A DNA stretch of 41,714 bases from an uncultured Alistipes sp. (lineage in GTDB: Bacteria; Bacteroidota; Bacteroidia; Bacteroidales; Rikenellaceae), in the NCBI GenBank assembly GCA_947367255.1, contig CANBCZ010000016.1, positions 1 to 41,714 of the forward strand, written 5' to 3'. The position numbers and the translations under genes were made by a program. The notes under the pieces were generated by a model, which saw nothing but the letters and a program-made list of their open reading frames with translations, was not told the DNA's origin and did no database searches. Below are positions 7,888 through 16,758 of the stretch, in pieces (position 1 is the stretch's first letter; the number at the start of each line of letters is the position of its first letter).

Positions 7888-10800
7888 ATGACAAATTTCA
7901 AAGCGCACATACTCACTGCAAGTGCAGGCTCGGGTAAGACATACTCTCTTGCCCGTGAGTACATATACAACACCCTGCGTCCGCAACCTGAAGAGGAGCT
8001 GAGGGGTTTTAATCCCTACATCTACCGAACTATCCTCGCCGTAACCTTTACAAACAAGGCTACAGAGGAGATGAAGAGCCGTATCCTGACCCAGATAAAC
8101 AACCTTGCCACAGGCTGCAAATGCGAGTTCGAGAAGGATCTTATAAAGATGACCGGACTTACAAAGGAGGCTCTGACAGAGCGTGCTATGCAGGTGCGCA
8201 GTGCCATTCTGCACGACTACTCCCGCTTTGCGGTGCTTACAAACGACACGTTTTTCCAGCGCATAGTTCGTGCATTTGTCAAGGAGTTGGGTATAGACAT
8301 AAACTATGCCATCGAGCTCGACTCTGCGCCTATTATCGAGAAGAGTGTCGAGGAGATTATCGGTCGTATGGATAGCAATCCGGAGCTGCAGCAGTGGCTC
8401 TTGGACTTTGCCGAGGAGAATATCAGCAGCGGCAAGCAGTGGAACATCAAAAAGGGTATTCTGCGCCTTAAGGGCGAGCTGTTCAAGGAGCACACAAAGA
8501 GCGCTATCGACTCTATAGACCGCGAGCAGATTCAGCAGAGTGTAAACCAATACCTCGAGCTTGCCAAACTGCAGATGCAGGCGATAAAGCAGGTGGCACA
8601 CAATGCTATTGCCCTTATCTACGACAGAGGCTACGAACACTCAAGCTTCTCCTACTCGTTTACGACATTCTTCCAGACCAACATCATCGACTTCAACGAC
8701 AAGACCAAAGCTCCGTCTGCGCGTGTTATCGACCACTGCACAGACAACCCCGAGCAGTGGTTCAAGAAGAGCCCGAAGCCGACGGCAGATATGCTTGCAC
8801 TGGCGGCAGAGTTACAGCCGATGCTTGTGGAGTGTGTCGGCAGCTACCACCAGCTGCGATACCTGCTCAATAGTTGTCAGTTGCTGAGCAAGAACTACCG
8901 CAGCTTTGCACTGCTTGGCGATCTGTACAATACAGCCAAAGATATCTGCCAGAAGCAGAATACAATGCTGCTTTCAGAGACAAAACATACCATCGCCTCG
9001 TTTATCACCGAGCAGGATGCCCCATTTATCTACGAGAAGGTAGGCAACCGCTTCGAGAAGTTTATGATTGACGAGTTTCAGGACACCTCGCTCAAGGAGT
9101 GGGAGAACTTCCGCCCGCTGCTTATGAACGCCATATCGCAGAGTGCAGATATCTCTGTGCTGCTTGTGGGCGACATCAAGCAGTCTATCTACCGCTGGCG
9201 AGGCAGTAACTGGAACATCCTCAGCTCTATTGCTCCGAATGACCTTAAGCGCGGCGCAACTCCCGTTCTGCAGGATAGTCTGAAGATTAACTTCCGCTCA
9301 CTGCCCGCGGTGGTAAAGTTCAACTACAACACTATGCGTGCTGTGGCGGACAAAATAAATATCCACCTCAACACCACCCTCAAGGGTGCAAAGGATGTAG
9401 GGGCAATCTCCGAGGAGTGCTACAACTCTCTCTACAACGCCCTTGCCGTAGCATACGACGACAGTAGCCTCAAGCAGGAGCACAATCCATATCGCGACTT
9501 CCCTCATCCGGGCTTTGTCAGGGCTACGGCACACTACGAGGAGGAGCCGGATATTGTCGGCTGTATCCGCGAGCTTGTCCACCAGAAGGGCTACAAGCCT
9601 TGCGACCTTACAATCCTTGTACGCGACCGCAAGCAGGCGCAGAAGGTGGCAAAGCAGCTGCTCGATGCGGGTGCCGAGGATGAGAGTATGCGTTTCGGCG
9701 TGATGACACAGGAGGCTCTCAAACTCGGCAGTTCACCTGTTGTGCAGTTTATCCTCGCAGTGATGAGATATGCCGTAAACCGCAACGATGTAGTAAGCCT
9801 TGCCCTCTACAACCGTCGTCGCCACGACGACCTCTACCACACACTGACCGAGGAGGAGGTTACATTCTTCGACTCTATCCGCAGCTGCTCCGCAGAGATT
9901 GCCTTTGAGAAGATACTTATCGCATTTGCACCGCTCTTTGCAGGTCAGAGTGCATATATCGACGCCCTGCACGAGAATATCATCAAGTTCTGCGCAACAA
10001 AGGCGGCAGATCTGCAACTATTCACAAAGTGGTGGGATGAGAATAGCGGCGATCGTTCGGTTACAATCGACAAGGATCTGAACGCTATAGAGATTATGAC
10101 CATCCACAAGTCGAAGGGTCTGGAGAACAAGGTGATAATCATACCATATTGTAATTGGCGCTTTGTGCCCGAGCCTATCCGTCCGACAACTATTTGGACC
10201 ACCCCGTCCGATGATAGCGGCTTTGGAGAGGGTACGCTCTTCCCTGTACAATCGACCACTGCGGCATCCAACTCCATATTTGCCGAGGGTTACTATAAGG
10301 AGTTCGTATACAGCTATATAGACGCCATTAATCTGCTCTATGTGGCACTCACCCGCCCACGCGAACAGCTCCATATCTTCTTCCCGACAATGACACCTAA
10401 CGATAGTGGCAGTTTTGACTACAACGCCGAGACCGTAGGTCAGCTGCTCTTCCAACTCCTCGGAATGGCTGATAGCTACAAAGAGGTTATCGAGGGCGAG
10501 GAGCTTCCGGAGCCTATTACCGTCTGCCGTGGCAGCTACGACGGTCCCGAGCAGCAGAGTCGCATTGCCGAGGGCACCATATCTGTCGCCGACGCGCCGA
10601 CCTCGGAGTATCGTATGAGGCTAAAGCTCAGCTCCCGTCGCTACTGCGAGGCTCTGACAAGCGGCACACTCACACCACAGGATGAGGGTATTGTCCTGCA
10701 CGGCATTATGGAGCGTGCACGAACCATCGAGGATATATACGCCGCTATCAAGGAGCTTGTAATCAACCAAGTACTCTCAGCAGAGAGCGCAGAGAACCTC

Positions 10801-11100
10801 ACCAAGCAGTTTGAGCAGGTTATTGCCAACCCTACCGTTACAGATTGGTTCAGTGACGAGTGGCAACAGATACATATCGAGAACAGCATTATCGCACCGG
10901 GCATCGGCACACGACGCCCCGACCGAGTGATGATCAGTGGCAACCGCGCCATTGTCGTCGATTATAAATTTGGAGAGAGAAACGACTCCTATCGCAAGCA
11001 GATATCCTTGTACTGCTCGCTGCTCAAAAAGATGGGCTACAGCGATACAAAGGGTTATCTGTGGTATGTCCGCGAGGGAGAGATTGAAGAGGTTATATGA
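7888..11100 (+). CDS. UvrD/RecB-like (AddA-type) helicase-nuclease
   Basis: This 1070-residue protein is a superfamily 1A DNA helicase with a C-terminal PD-(D/E)XK nuclease. Motif I is ASAGSGKTYSL (about residues 10-20), Ia is AVTFTNKATEEMK, II is MIDEFQDTS (about 393), III is GDIKQSIYRWRG, IV is INFRS, V is MTIHKSKGLE and VI is YVALTRPREQ (about 817). The nuclease core is VVDYKFGE (about residue 1023) followed by QISLYCSLL. The family processes double-strand breaks with an AddB-type partner; no addB is adjacent here. ATG 7888 was chosen over the frame start at 7708 because the conserved N-terminus begins there and a -7 box lies just upstream. Its stop overlaps the next start (ATGA), so translation is probably coupled. 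Confidence 0.9.
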   Translation: MTNFKAHILTASAGSGKTYSLAREYIYNTLRPQPEEELRGFNPYIYRTILAVTFTNKATEEMKSRILTQINNLATGCKCEFEKDLIKMTGLTKEALTERAMQVRSAILHDYSRFAVLTNDTFFQRIVRAFVKELGIDINYAIELDSAPIIEKSVEEIIGRMDSNPELQQWLLDFAEENISSGKQWNIKKGILRLKGELFKEHTKSAIDSIDREQIQQSVNQYLELAKLQMQAIKQVAHNAIALIYDRGYEHSSFSYSFTTFFQTNIIDFNDKTKAPSARVIDHCTDNPEQWFKKSPKPTADMLALAAELQPMLVECVGSYHQLRYLLNSCQLLSKNYRSFALLGDLYNTAKDICQKQNTMLLSETKHTIASFITEQDAPFIYEKVGNRFEKFMIDEFQDTSLKEWENFRPLLMNAISQSADISVLLVGDIKQSIYRWRGSNWNILSSIAPNDLKRGATPVLQDSLKINFRSLPAVVKFNYNTMRAVADKINIHLNTTLKGAKDVGAISEECYNSLYNALAVAYDDSSLKQEHNPYRDFPHPGFVRATAHYEEEPDIVGCIRELVHQKGYKPCDLTILVRDRKQAQKVAKQLLDAGAEDESMRFGVMTQEALKLGSSPVVQFILAVMRYAVNRNDVVSLALYNRRRHDDLYHTLTEEEVTFFDSIRSCSAEIAFEKILIAFAPLFAGQSAYIDALHENIIKFCATKAADLQLFTKWWDENSGDRSVTIDKDLNAIEIMTIHKSKGLENKVIIIPYCNWRFVPEPIRPTTIWTTPSDDSGFGEGTLFPVQSTTAASNSIFAEGYYKEFVYSYIDAINLLYVALTRPREQLHIFFPTMTPNDSGSFDYNAETVGQLLFQLLGMADSYKEVIEGEELPEPITVCRGSYDGPEQQSRIAEGTISVADAPTSEYRMRLKLSSRRYCEALTSGTLTPQDEGIVLHGIMERARTIEDIYAAIKELVINQVLSAESAENLTKQFEQVIANPTVTDWFSDEWQQIHIENSIIAPGIGTRRPDRVMISGNRAIVVDYKFGERNDSYRKQISLYCSLLKKMGYSDTKGYLWYVREGEIEEVI

Positions 11101-12791
11101 TAGATATGCTTAAAATAATTCCGCGCAAATTTCGTCTGAGAGGGTTGTTTGTCGCACTGACAATCCTTATCCGAACAGTGCTTAATTTTCTGGGTATCGC
11201 CGCCCTGCTGCCCGTATTGTATCTGATACTCGACAGCGAAAGCATACACTCGAATATATGGCTGTCACGCATATACAACCTATTCTCATTTACCTCCGAC
11301 ACAAGCTTCGTCATCGCCATTTCGTCGGGCGTCGTTATCTTTATCGTGATAAAGAGCCTTATAAACCTGCTGCTCTACCGCTCTGAGCGAGACTATATCT
11401 ATGCGCTCTACCGCTATCTGTCGCGCAACCTCTATATCGACTACTTCAACCGCGGACTGTCGTTTATAAAGTCCTCAAACTCAGCAGTTCTCTCGCGTAA
11501 TGTCAATGTTGTCTGCTATACATTTGTTGCGGGCGTGCTCCGACCTATGGCGGTCATTGTCAGCGAGGTTATGCTCTTTGCGCTGCTATTTATCTCTATT
11601 GCATTATACAATCCGTTGGCGGCACTGCTTGTTATCGCCATCTTTATCCCTGCCGTTCTGCTCTATGTAACCTATATCAAGGGGCGAGTAAACTACTACG
11701 GCAATATCGAGAATGAGGCACAGCGCCGCAAGTTCCGCGATACGGTCGAGACCTACCGAGGTTATGCCGACATAGAGATTAACAACGCCTTTACCGGTAT
11801 GCTCTCAAAGTTCGATGAAAATACCGATACTATGGTCGATGTCGGGGCAAAAAATGCCACCATCTCTACCCTGCCGCAGATATTTACCGAGATTGCTCTG
11901 GCTGCGGGTATGGCACTGCTTGTATCGCTCTGTGTCGGTCTTGACAGCGTAGATATGAAGATTTTGTTCGGTATATTTGCTGTGGCGGCACTACGACTTC
12001 TGCCATCTATTCGCGCCATTATGAGCAGTTGGACCTCGCTGCGTTATAACAGCTATGCGATAGATATTATCCGCGATGCAAATATTGACACTCCTGCCGT
12101 TGTCGAGGATAGCACTACAGAGCGTATAGAGTTTACAGACAAAATAGCTATCAAAAATCTCTACTTCCGCTTCGAGGATAGTCAGAGCGACACTCTGTCC
12201 AACATAAATTTCGATATTCACAAGGGCGAGAAGATCGGCATAAACGGTCGCTCGGGAGCCGGCAAGACTACCCTTTTCAACCTCTTGCTGGGTCTGTATG
12301 CCCCAAGCAAGGGTTCTATTACCATCGACGGCAAGGAGCTTACTGCCGATAATCGTCGCAAGTGGCAGAACTCTATAGGTTATGTTTCGCAGAGCGTCTT
12401 TCTTACTGACAGCACCCTTATTGCAAATATCGCCCTCGGCTGCAAGGAGGAGGATATAGATATGGAGCGTATATCTCGCGCCATTGAGGCGGCATCGCTC
12501 AGCGAGTTTGTCAATTCTCTTCCAAATGGCATCTATACACGCATCGGCGAGTGCGGAGCGCTGCTCTCGGGTGGTCAGCGACAGAGAATAGGTATTGCCC
12601 GTGCGCTCTACAAGGGTGCAGAGGTACTCTTCTTTGACGAGGCTACATCTTCGCTCGACAATCAGACAGAGCAGAGCATAAACGATGCGATAGTATCACT
12701 TGCAGAGGCAAATAGCGCGCTTACAATAGTGGTTATTGCCCACAGAGATAGTTCACTCGCATATTGCGACAGAGTTATTACATTAGAGTAG
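11097..12791 (+). CDS. ABC exporter, fused permease and ATPase
   Basis: This 564-residue half-transporter has about six transmembrane segments in residues 1-320 (for example ALTILIRTVLNFLGIAALLP) and a complete nucleotide-binding domain: Walker A GRSGAGKTT (about 383-391), Q-loop YVSQS, signature LSGGQRQR (about 488), Walker B VLFFDEATSSLD and H-loop IAHRD. It would act as a homodimer in the inner membrane. It resembles MsbA/PglK-type exporters and lacks a C39 peptidase domain. It overlaps the helicase stop by 4 nt and is followed after 9 nt by the HprK-like gene. The neighbours suggest export of a modified peptide or another small product; lipid or oligosaccharide export is the main alternative. 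Confidence 0.9.
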   Translation: MIDMLKIIPRKFRLRGLFVALTILIRTVLNFLGIAALLPVLYLILDSESIHSNIWLSRIYNLFSFTSDTSFVIAISSGVVIFIVIKSLINLLLYRSERDYIYALYRYLSRNLYIDYFNRGLSFIKSSNSAVLSRNVNVVCYTFVAGVLRPMAVIVSEVMLFALLFISIALYNPLAALLVIAIFIPAVLLYVTYIKGRVNYYGNIENEAQRRKFRDTVETYRGYADIEINNAFTGMLSKFDENTDTMVDVGAKNATISTLPQIFTEIALAAGMALLVSLCVGLDSVDMKILFGIFAVAALRLLPSIRAIMSSWTSLRYNSYAIDIIRDANIDTPAVVEDSTTERIEFTDKIAIKNLYFRFEDSQSDTLSNINFDIHKGEKIGINGRSGAGKTTLFNLLLGLYAPSKGSITIDGKELTADNRRKWQNSIGYVSQSVFLTDSTLIANIALGCKEEDIDMERISRAIEAASLSEFVNSLPNGIYTRIGECGALLSGGQRQRIGIARALYKGAEVLFFDEATSSLDNQTEQSINDAIVSLAEANSALTIVVIAHRDSSLAYCDRVITLE

Positions 12792-12800
12792 AATAGATTT

Positions 12801-13688
12801 ATGGAATATATCGTAGCTAACTATAGAATCAGAACAAGCGGAAACTTCTCCGACCTTGTCGCTTGCGGAGTGCGCGGTTTTGCACCATTTGTCGTGGATA
12901 CAGACCCTTCGCAGGAGGCTGTGCTCGACCTCTACACAGAGTGTAATATAGAGAAGAGCAACTTTAGCAACCTTACAGAGCTCAGCTCATTCGGCTTTGA
13001 GGAGGAGTTGGCGCAGTGCACCCTCTATCGTCACCAAACGGGCTACCTCTTCGAGATGGTCAAGGGCAGTGAGGTTCACCTCTTTGCAAAGGAGGATAAC
13101 TCTCCGCGCGTAGAGTCCAACTACGGACTGCTGCCAAAGGTAGATATCTCTCTGCTCCGCTTCGGTATGTGGCTCGTCTTCGGACTCTGCACCGTACCTC
13201 TCGGGGCTATTGCCATCCACTCCTCGGTACTTGAGAAGGATGGTTTTGCCGTTCTCTGCCTTGGCGAATCGGGCACCGGAAAGAGTACCCACACCCGCCT
13301 TTGGAGGGAGCATATCGAGGGTACAACCCTGCTTAATGACGATAGCCCGATAATCCGTATGGTCGATGGTGTTCCTACAGCCTTCGGCTCGCCGTGGAGT
13401 GGTAAGACCCCCTGCTATCGCAACCTGAGCTACCCTATTCGCGGATTTATGAGACTCTCGCAGGCTCCACACAACAAGATTCGCCGACTCTCCGTACTCG
13501 AGGCTATAGGTGCTCTGCTGCCATCCTGCCCACCGGCTTTTGCCTTTGACGATACTCTGCAAGATGCGCTCTGCAACACCCTCTCCAATATGATTGCCAC
13601 AGCACCCGCATACCACCTTGAGTGTCTGCCGGATGCCGCCGCAGCACAACTCTCGTACAACACTATATTCTCGGGCGTATGCAGATAA
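12801..13688 (+). CDS. HprK/PEPCK-like kinase domain protein
   Basis: This 295-residue protein has an unfamiliar N-terminal half (1-130) and a C-terminal HPr-kinase/PEP-carboxykinase-like fold. It shows AIHSSVLEKDGFAVLCLG leading into the P-loop GESGTGKST (155-163), then LLNDDSPII with the paired acidic residues (180-181) and FGSPWSGKTP (195-204). It is not the normal HPr kinase, since it lacks the long N-terminal regulatory domain and has no HPr neighbour. Relatives of this shape occur in modified-peptide clusters (HprK-related kinases, including the lasso-peptide kinases). The true substrate is unknown. Its end overlaps the start of the peptidase gene by 10 nt. Confidence 0.75.
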   Translation: MEYIVANYRIRTSGNFSDLVACGVRGFAPFVVDTDPSQEAVLDLYTECNIEKSNFSNLTELSSFGFEEELAQCTLYRHQTGYLFEMVKGSEVHLFAKEDNSPRVESNYGLLPKVDISLLRFGMWLVFGLCTVPLGAIAIHSSVLEKDGFAVLCLGESGTGKSTHTRLWREHIEGTTLLNDDSPIIRMVDGVPTAFGSPWSGKTPCYRNLSYPIRGFMRLSQAPHNKIRRLSVLEAIGALLPSCPPAFAFDDTLQDALCNTLSNMIATAPAYHLECLPDAAAAQLSYNTIFSGVCR

Positions 13689-14083
13689 ACAGCAGTAATT
13701 GGGATACCTTCTCGGTGGTAAGAGATATCCTTCTCGAGGGTCAGAGTGTCACCGTAGCGGTAAATGGACAGAGTATGCTCCCCTTCTTCCGTAGCGGTAC
13801 AACAGTGACTATACGCCCTATACGCAGCGAGGATTTTAAGAGGTACGCCGTAGTATTTGCCGATGCAGGCGAACGATTTGTCATCCACCGCATAATTGGC
13901 ATAAATGGAGATATGGTGACCCTGCTCGGTGACGGAAATATATACGGTACAGAGTCAATGCCAAAAGATAAGGTCTACGGCTGTATCGACACCTCGCGCA
14001 CCCACCTCTTCTTCGCCAAAATATGGCTCTGGATGCGCCCCGTACGCCGCTTTCCCCTCGCTTTTTTCCGCCGAGTGATGTAG
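13679..14083 (+). CDS. Small S24/S26-type peptidase (SipW-like Ser-His signature)
   Basis: This 134-residue protein has the signal-peptidase core: NGQSMLPFF with the predicted nucleophile Ser32, then FVIHRIIG with His70 where bacterial type I enzymes carry Lys, and LLGDGN (82-87). The His version is typical of the SipW/archaeal/ER type. There is no N-terminal membrane anchor; the C-terminus is hydrophobic and basic (FFAKIWLWMRPVRRFPL) and may sit at the membrane. ATG 13679 was chosen over an in-frame start at 13622 because the motif-bearing region begins there and it overlaps the kinase stop by only 10 nt, a usual coupling arrangement. It may trim the cargo of the exporter. Confidence 0.75.
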   Translation: MQINSSNWDTFSVVRDILLEGQSVTVAVNGQSMLPFFRSGTTVTIRPIRSEDFKRYAVVFADAGERFVIHRIIGINGDMVTLLGDGNIYGTESMPKDKVYGCIDTSRTHLFFAKIWLWMRPVRRFPLAFFRRVM

Positions 14084-14165
14084 CCTCGCAGTACTGCCCG
14101 CTTTTTCGAGAAAAAGCAGGGCGTGCAAAAAGCTTTTGGAGAAACTGCGTTTCTCTTTAGACTGT

Positions 14166-14282
14166 TGCGAGAATAACGTTGTCTGCGACAATATCAAAAA
14201 TAGCAAGAGCAGTAGTTTGTAAGTAAACTTACACTACCGCTCTTTCAATTTTTACTATCCTTGCGGATAGCTGTTATTCTCG
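14166..14282 (+). terminator. Long nested palindrome with terminator core
   Basis: The core stem at 14207-14243 (GAGCAGTAGT with ACTACCGCTC, arms GTAAG/CTTAC) is followed by TTTCAATTTTT and would end the helicase-peptidase transcript. The palindrome continues outwards: GAGAATAAC near 14169 pairs with GTTATTCTC at about 14273-14281. A further hairpin (GCTTTTTCGAGAAAAAGC) lies at about 14100-14120. No gene is seen in 14084-14459. Confidence 0.7.
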
Positions 14283-14329
14283 AAAACAATCAAAACCACA
14301 AATTTGCACTCCGCTTATTCTCTGCACTC

Positions 14330-14456
14330 ATTTGTCGTCAAAATGTGTTAGAGATGGTGCATCGCGTAGAAAACCCAGCGATGGATAGTACTAAAACGTA
14401 CAGCCATTGCTGGGTTTTTAGGGATGTGCCATATATGACACATTTTCACGGCAAAT
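14330..14456. repeat. Dispersed palindromic element, copy A
   Basis: About 127 bp. The ends ATTTGTCGTCAAAATGTGT and its imperfect complement flank a central stem, ACCCAGCGATGG paired with CCATTGCTGGGT, with inner arms GTAC/GTAC. A small hairpin (TGTGCCATATATGACACA) sits in the right arm. The right end lies about 3 nt from the tsf stop codon. Confidence 0.75.
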
Positions 14457-14459
14457 TAA

Positions 14460-15296
14460 TTATGCCTCGAGAGCGAAACGCTTGTAAGCCACAACAGTAG
14501 CCTCCTTGTCAGCGCGTGCGAGGAGCTCACGGATAGACTCCTTCTCGCCTACAACTGCCTGGTTAAGAAGGGTGTTCTCCTCGAAGAACTTACGCATCTT
14601 ACCCTCAGCAATCTTCTCAAGGATAGCCTCTGGCTTGTTAGCATTCTTAGGATCCTGCTTCATCTGCTCGAGAGCGATAGCCTTCTCCTTCTCTACGATC
14701 TCTGCTGGGCAGTCATCAACGTCGATTGACAGCGGAGCCATTGCAGTTGCCTGCATAGCGATCTGCTTTGCAACCTCCTCTGCAACCTCCTTGTTGAAAC
14801 CAAGGATAGTACCGAGCTTCTTGTTGAAGTGAACGTAAGCGCAAATGTAAGCAGCCTCGATACGAGCATAGTAAGCGAGCTCGCACTTCTCACCGGTCTG
14901 ACCTGACTTCTCAGTAACCAGCTCCTCAACTGTACGACCCTCGCCGTTCTTTACTGCGAGCAGTGCGTCGCGATCTGCTGCGTCAGCTGCTACTGCGAGC
15001 TCGAGGAGCTCGTTTGCAGTTGCAGAGAACTCACCATTCTGAGCAACGAAGTCAGTCTCACAAGCGAGGCAGAGGATATAACCCTTACCACCTACGATCT
15101 TGGTTACAACAACACCCTCAGTTGCGCTACGATCTGCACGCTTAGCAACGATAAGCTTACCCTTCTCGCGGATAATATCCTGTGCACGATCGAAATCGCC
15201 CTCAGCGTCCATCAACGCCTTCTTGCAATCCATCATACCGGCACCGGTCATCTTACGGAGCTTCATTACATCAGCTGCCTTAATCTCTATTGCCAT
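14460..15296 (-). CDS. tsf: Translation elongation factor Ts
   Basis: This 278-residue protein reloads EF-Tu by exchanging GDP for GTP. The N-terminal UBA-like domain (MAIEIKAADVMKLRKMTGAG, then MMDCKKAL at 21-28) and the core-domain motif CETDFVAQNGEF are clear. The length is normal. It follows rpsB with a 34-nt gap, the almost universal order. A copy of the dispersed palindrome abuts its stop codon. Confidence 0.97.
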   Translation of the reverse strand: MAIEIKAADVMKLRKMTGAGMMDCKKALMDAEGDFDRAQDIIREKGKLIVAKRADRSATEGVVVTKIVGGKGYILCLACETDFVAQNGEFSATANELLELAVAADAADRDALLAVKNGEGRTVEELVTEKSGQTGEKCELAYYARIEAAYICAYVHFNKKLGTILGFNKEVAEEVAKQIAMQATAMAPLSIDVDDCPAEIVEKEKAIALEQMKQDPKNANKPEAILEKIAEGKMRKFFEENTLLNQAVVGEKESIRELLARADKEATVVAYKRFALEA

Positions 15297-15330
15297 AACT
15301 TTTTCTGTTTTAACGGTTGTTGGTTAATAA

Positions 15331-16179
15331 TTACTCTGCAGCATTCTCAGTTGCAGCTACGATATCAGCAGCTGCTGTCTCCTGTGCATCTACTGCAGCC
15401 TTTACGCCACGCTTAACGCGAGCCTTACCCTCCTTCTTAGCTGGAGCATCTACGTTAGCCTCAGCCTCGAGGTCAGCCTTCTCACGCTCGAGCTTGCGCT
15501 CCTCAAGACCCTCTGCGATAGCACCGCATACTACGTCAAGGATAAGAGCGATTGACTTTGTCGCATCGTCATTTGCAGGGATTACATAATCGATGTCGGT
15601 TGGATCACAACAAGTATCTACCATTGCAAATACAGGGATGTTCAAACGCTTAGCCTCGCGTACTGCATTCTGCTCCTTCTGTACGTCGATAACGAACAGA
15701 GCAGCTGGAAGGCGGTTGAGGTCAGAGATAGAGCCGAGGTTCTTCTCGAGCTTTGCGCGCTGGCGCGAAATCTGGAGCTTCTCACGCTTTGAGAAGTTCT
15801 CAAAAAGACCGTCTGCAATCTGCTTGTCGATGGTTGCCATCTTCTTAACGGCCTTACGTATAGTAGGGAAGTTTGTAAGCATACCACCAGCCCAACGCTC
15901 AGTAACGTAAGGCATAGTGACTGCTGCTACCTTTTCGGCAACAATTTCCTTAGCTTGTTTCTTGGTTGCAACGAACAACACGCGGCGACCGCTCTTTGCG
16001 ATCTGCTTGAGTGCTGCAGCTGCCTCATCGAGCTTTACTGCTGTCTTGTGCAGGTCGATGATGTGGATGCCGTTCTTCTCCATAAAGATATATGGTGCCA
16101 TTCTTGGGTTCCACTTGCGCTTCAAGTGACCAAAGTGAACGCCGGCCTCCAATAATGTATTAAAATCTGTACGAGCCAT
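15331..16179 (-). CDS. rpsB: 30S ribosomal protein S2
   Basis: This 282-residue protein of the small subunit has the family hallmarks GVHFGHLKRKWNPRMAPYIF, VTERWAGGMLTNF and PVFAMVDTCCDPTDIDYVIP. A C-terminal tail of about 45 residues rich in Ala, Lys and Glu (after VDAPAKK) extends beyond the conserved core, which is common in Bacteroidales. It is cotranscribed with tsf. A 187-nt spacer with a hairpin separates it from rpsI, so it may have its own control region. Confidence 0.97.
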   Translation of the reverse strand: MARTDFNTLLEAGVHFGHLKRKWNPRMAPYIFMEKNGIHIIDLHKTAVKLDEAAAALKQIAKSGRRVLFVATKKQAKEIVAEKVAAVTMPYVTERWAGGMLTNFPTIRKAVKKMATIDKQIADGLFENFSKREKLQISRQRAKLEKNLGSISDLNRLPAALFVIDVQKEQNAVREAKRLNIPVFAMVDTCCDPTDIDYVIPANDDATKSIALILDVVCGAIAEGLEERKLEREKADLEAEANVDAPAKKEGKARVKRGVKAAVDAQETAAADIVAATENAAE

Positions 16180-16221
16180 TTTAATTCTCTTTTTTGTGTT
16201 TTGTTTAATTCTCTTTATTTC

Positions 16222-16255
16222 AACTCAGGCAGTAGCGAAATCGATCTGCTGAGTT
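16222..16255 (-). promoter_or_regulatory. Hairpin in the rpsB leader, candidate r-protein leader
   Basis: On the minus strand AACTCAGCAG and CTGCCTGAGTT pair with one bulge around a 13-nt loop, about 45-75 nt before the rpsB start. The rest of the spacer 16180-16366 is AT-rich (a TATATATATTTATATA stretch near 16290-16305). S2 control through its leader is known in other bacteria; here it is inferred from position only. Confidence 0.35.
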
Positions 16256-16366
16256 TTCCGCGACAGGGCAATCAACTTGTAGTACGCGTATATAAATATA
16301 TATAGGTAGTCGTATTGATTTAATAACCCGTGTCGTGCTTTGCCGAAATAGTTGGTCAGATAAGGA

Positions 16367-16753
16367 TTAACGCTTACTGAACTGGAACTTACGGCGTGCA
16401 CCAGGCTGACCCGGCTTCTTACGCTCAACCTCACGTGAGTCACGAGTAAGGAATCCGTTCTTCTTAAGAACCGGACGATACTCAGGGTTGATCTCGCACA
16501 GTGCGCGAGCGATACCCATACGTGCTGCCTCTGCCTGACCCTTGATACCACCACCAACGAGGTTGATAACTACATCAAAGCTCTCGGTAGTCTCGGTTAC
16601 GAGCAGTGGCTGCTTTACCTCATACTGAAGAATGTTCAGTGGGAAGTAAACTGCAAGCTCCTTCTGGTTGATTGTAATATTACCTGTACCCGGCTTCACG
16701 AATACGCGAGCAACAGCTGCCTTACGGCGACCAACAGTGTTTACAACTTCCAT
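16367..16753 (-). CDS. rpsI: 30S ribosomal protein S9
   Basis: This 128-residue protein has the S9 signatures VNTVGRRKAAVARVFVKPG, GGGIKGQAEAARMGIARAL and the C-terminal tail PGARRKFQFSKR that reaches the ribosomal P site. Length and sequence are typical. It follows rplM by 5 nt. Confidence 0.97.
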   Translation of the reverse strand: MEVVNTVGRRKAAVARVFVKPGTGNITINQKELAVYFPLNILQYEVKQPLLVTETTESFDVVINLVGGGIKGQAEAARMGIARALCEINPEYRPVLKKNGFLTRDSREVERKKPGQPGARRKFQFSKR

Positions 16754-16758
16754 AGTGT

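Noticed and set aside
12801..13688. Genuine HPr kinase/phosphorylase (hprK)
   Set aside because: The N-terminal domain and the context are wrong, and no HPr/PTS gene is near; only the P-loop kinase core matches.
14261..14500. Small plus-strand ORF after the peptidase as a peptide precursor
   Set aside because: Most of it is read through dispersed element A and it runs into the tsf gene on the other strand; similar translations would arise at every element copy.
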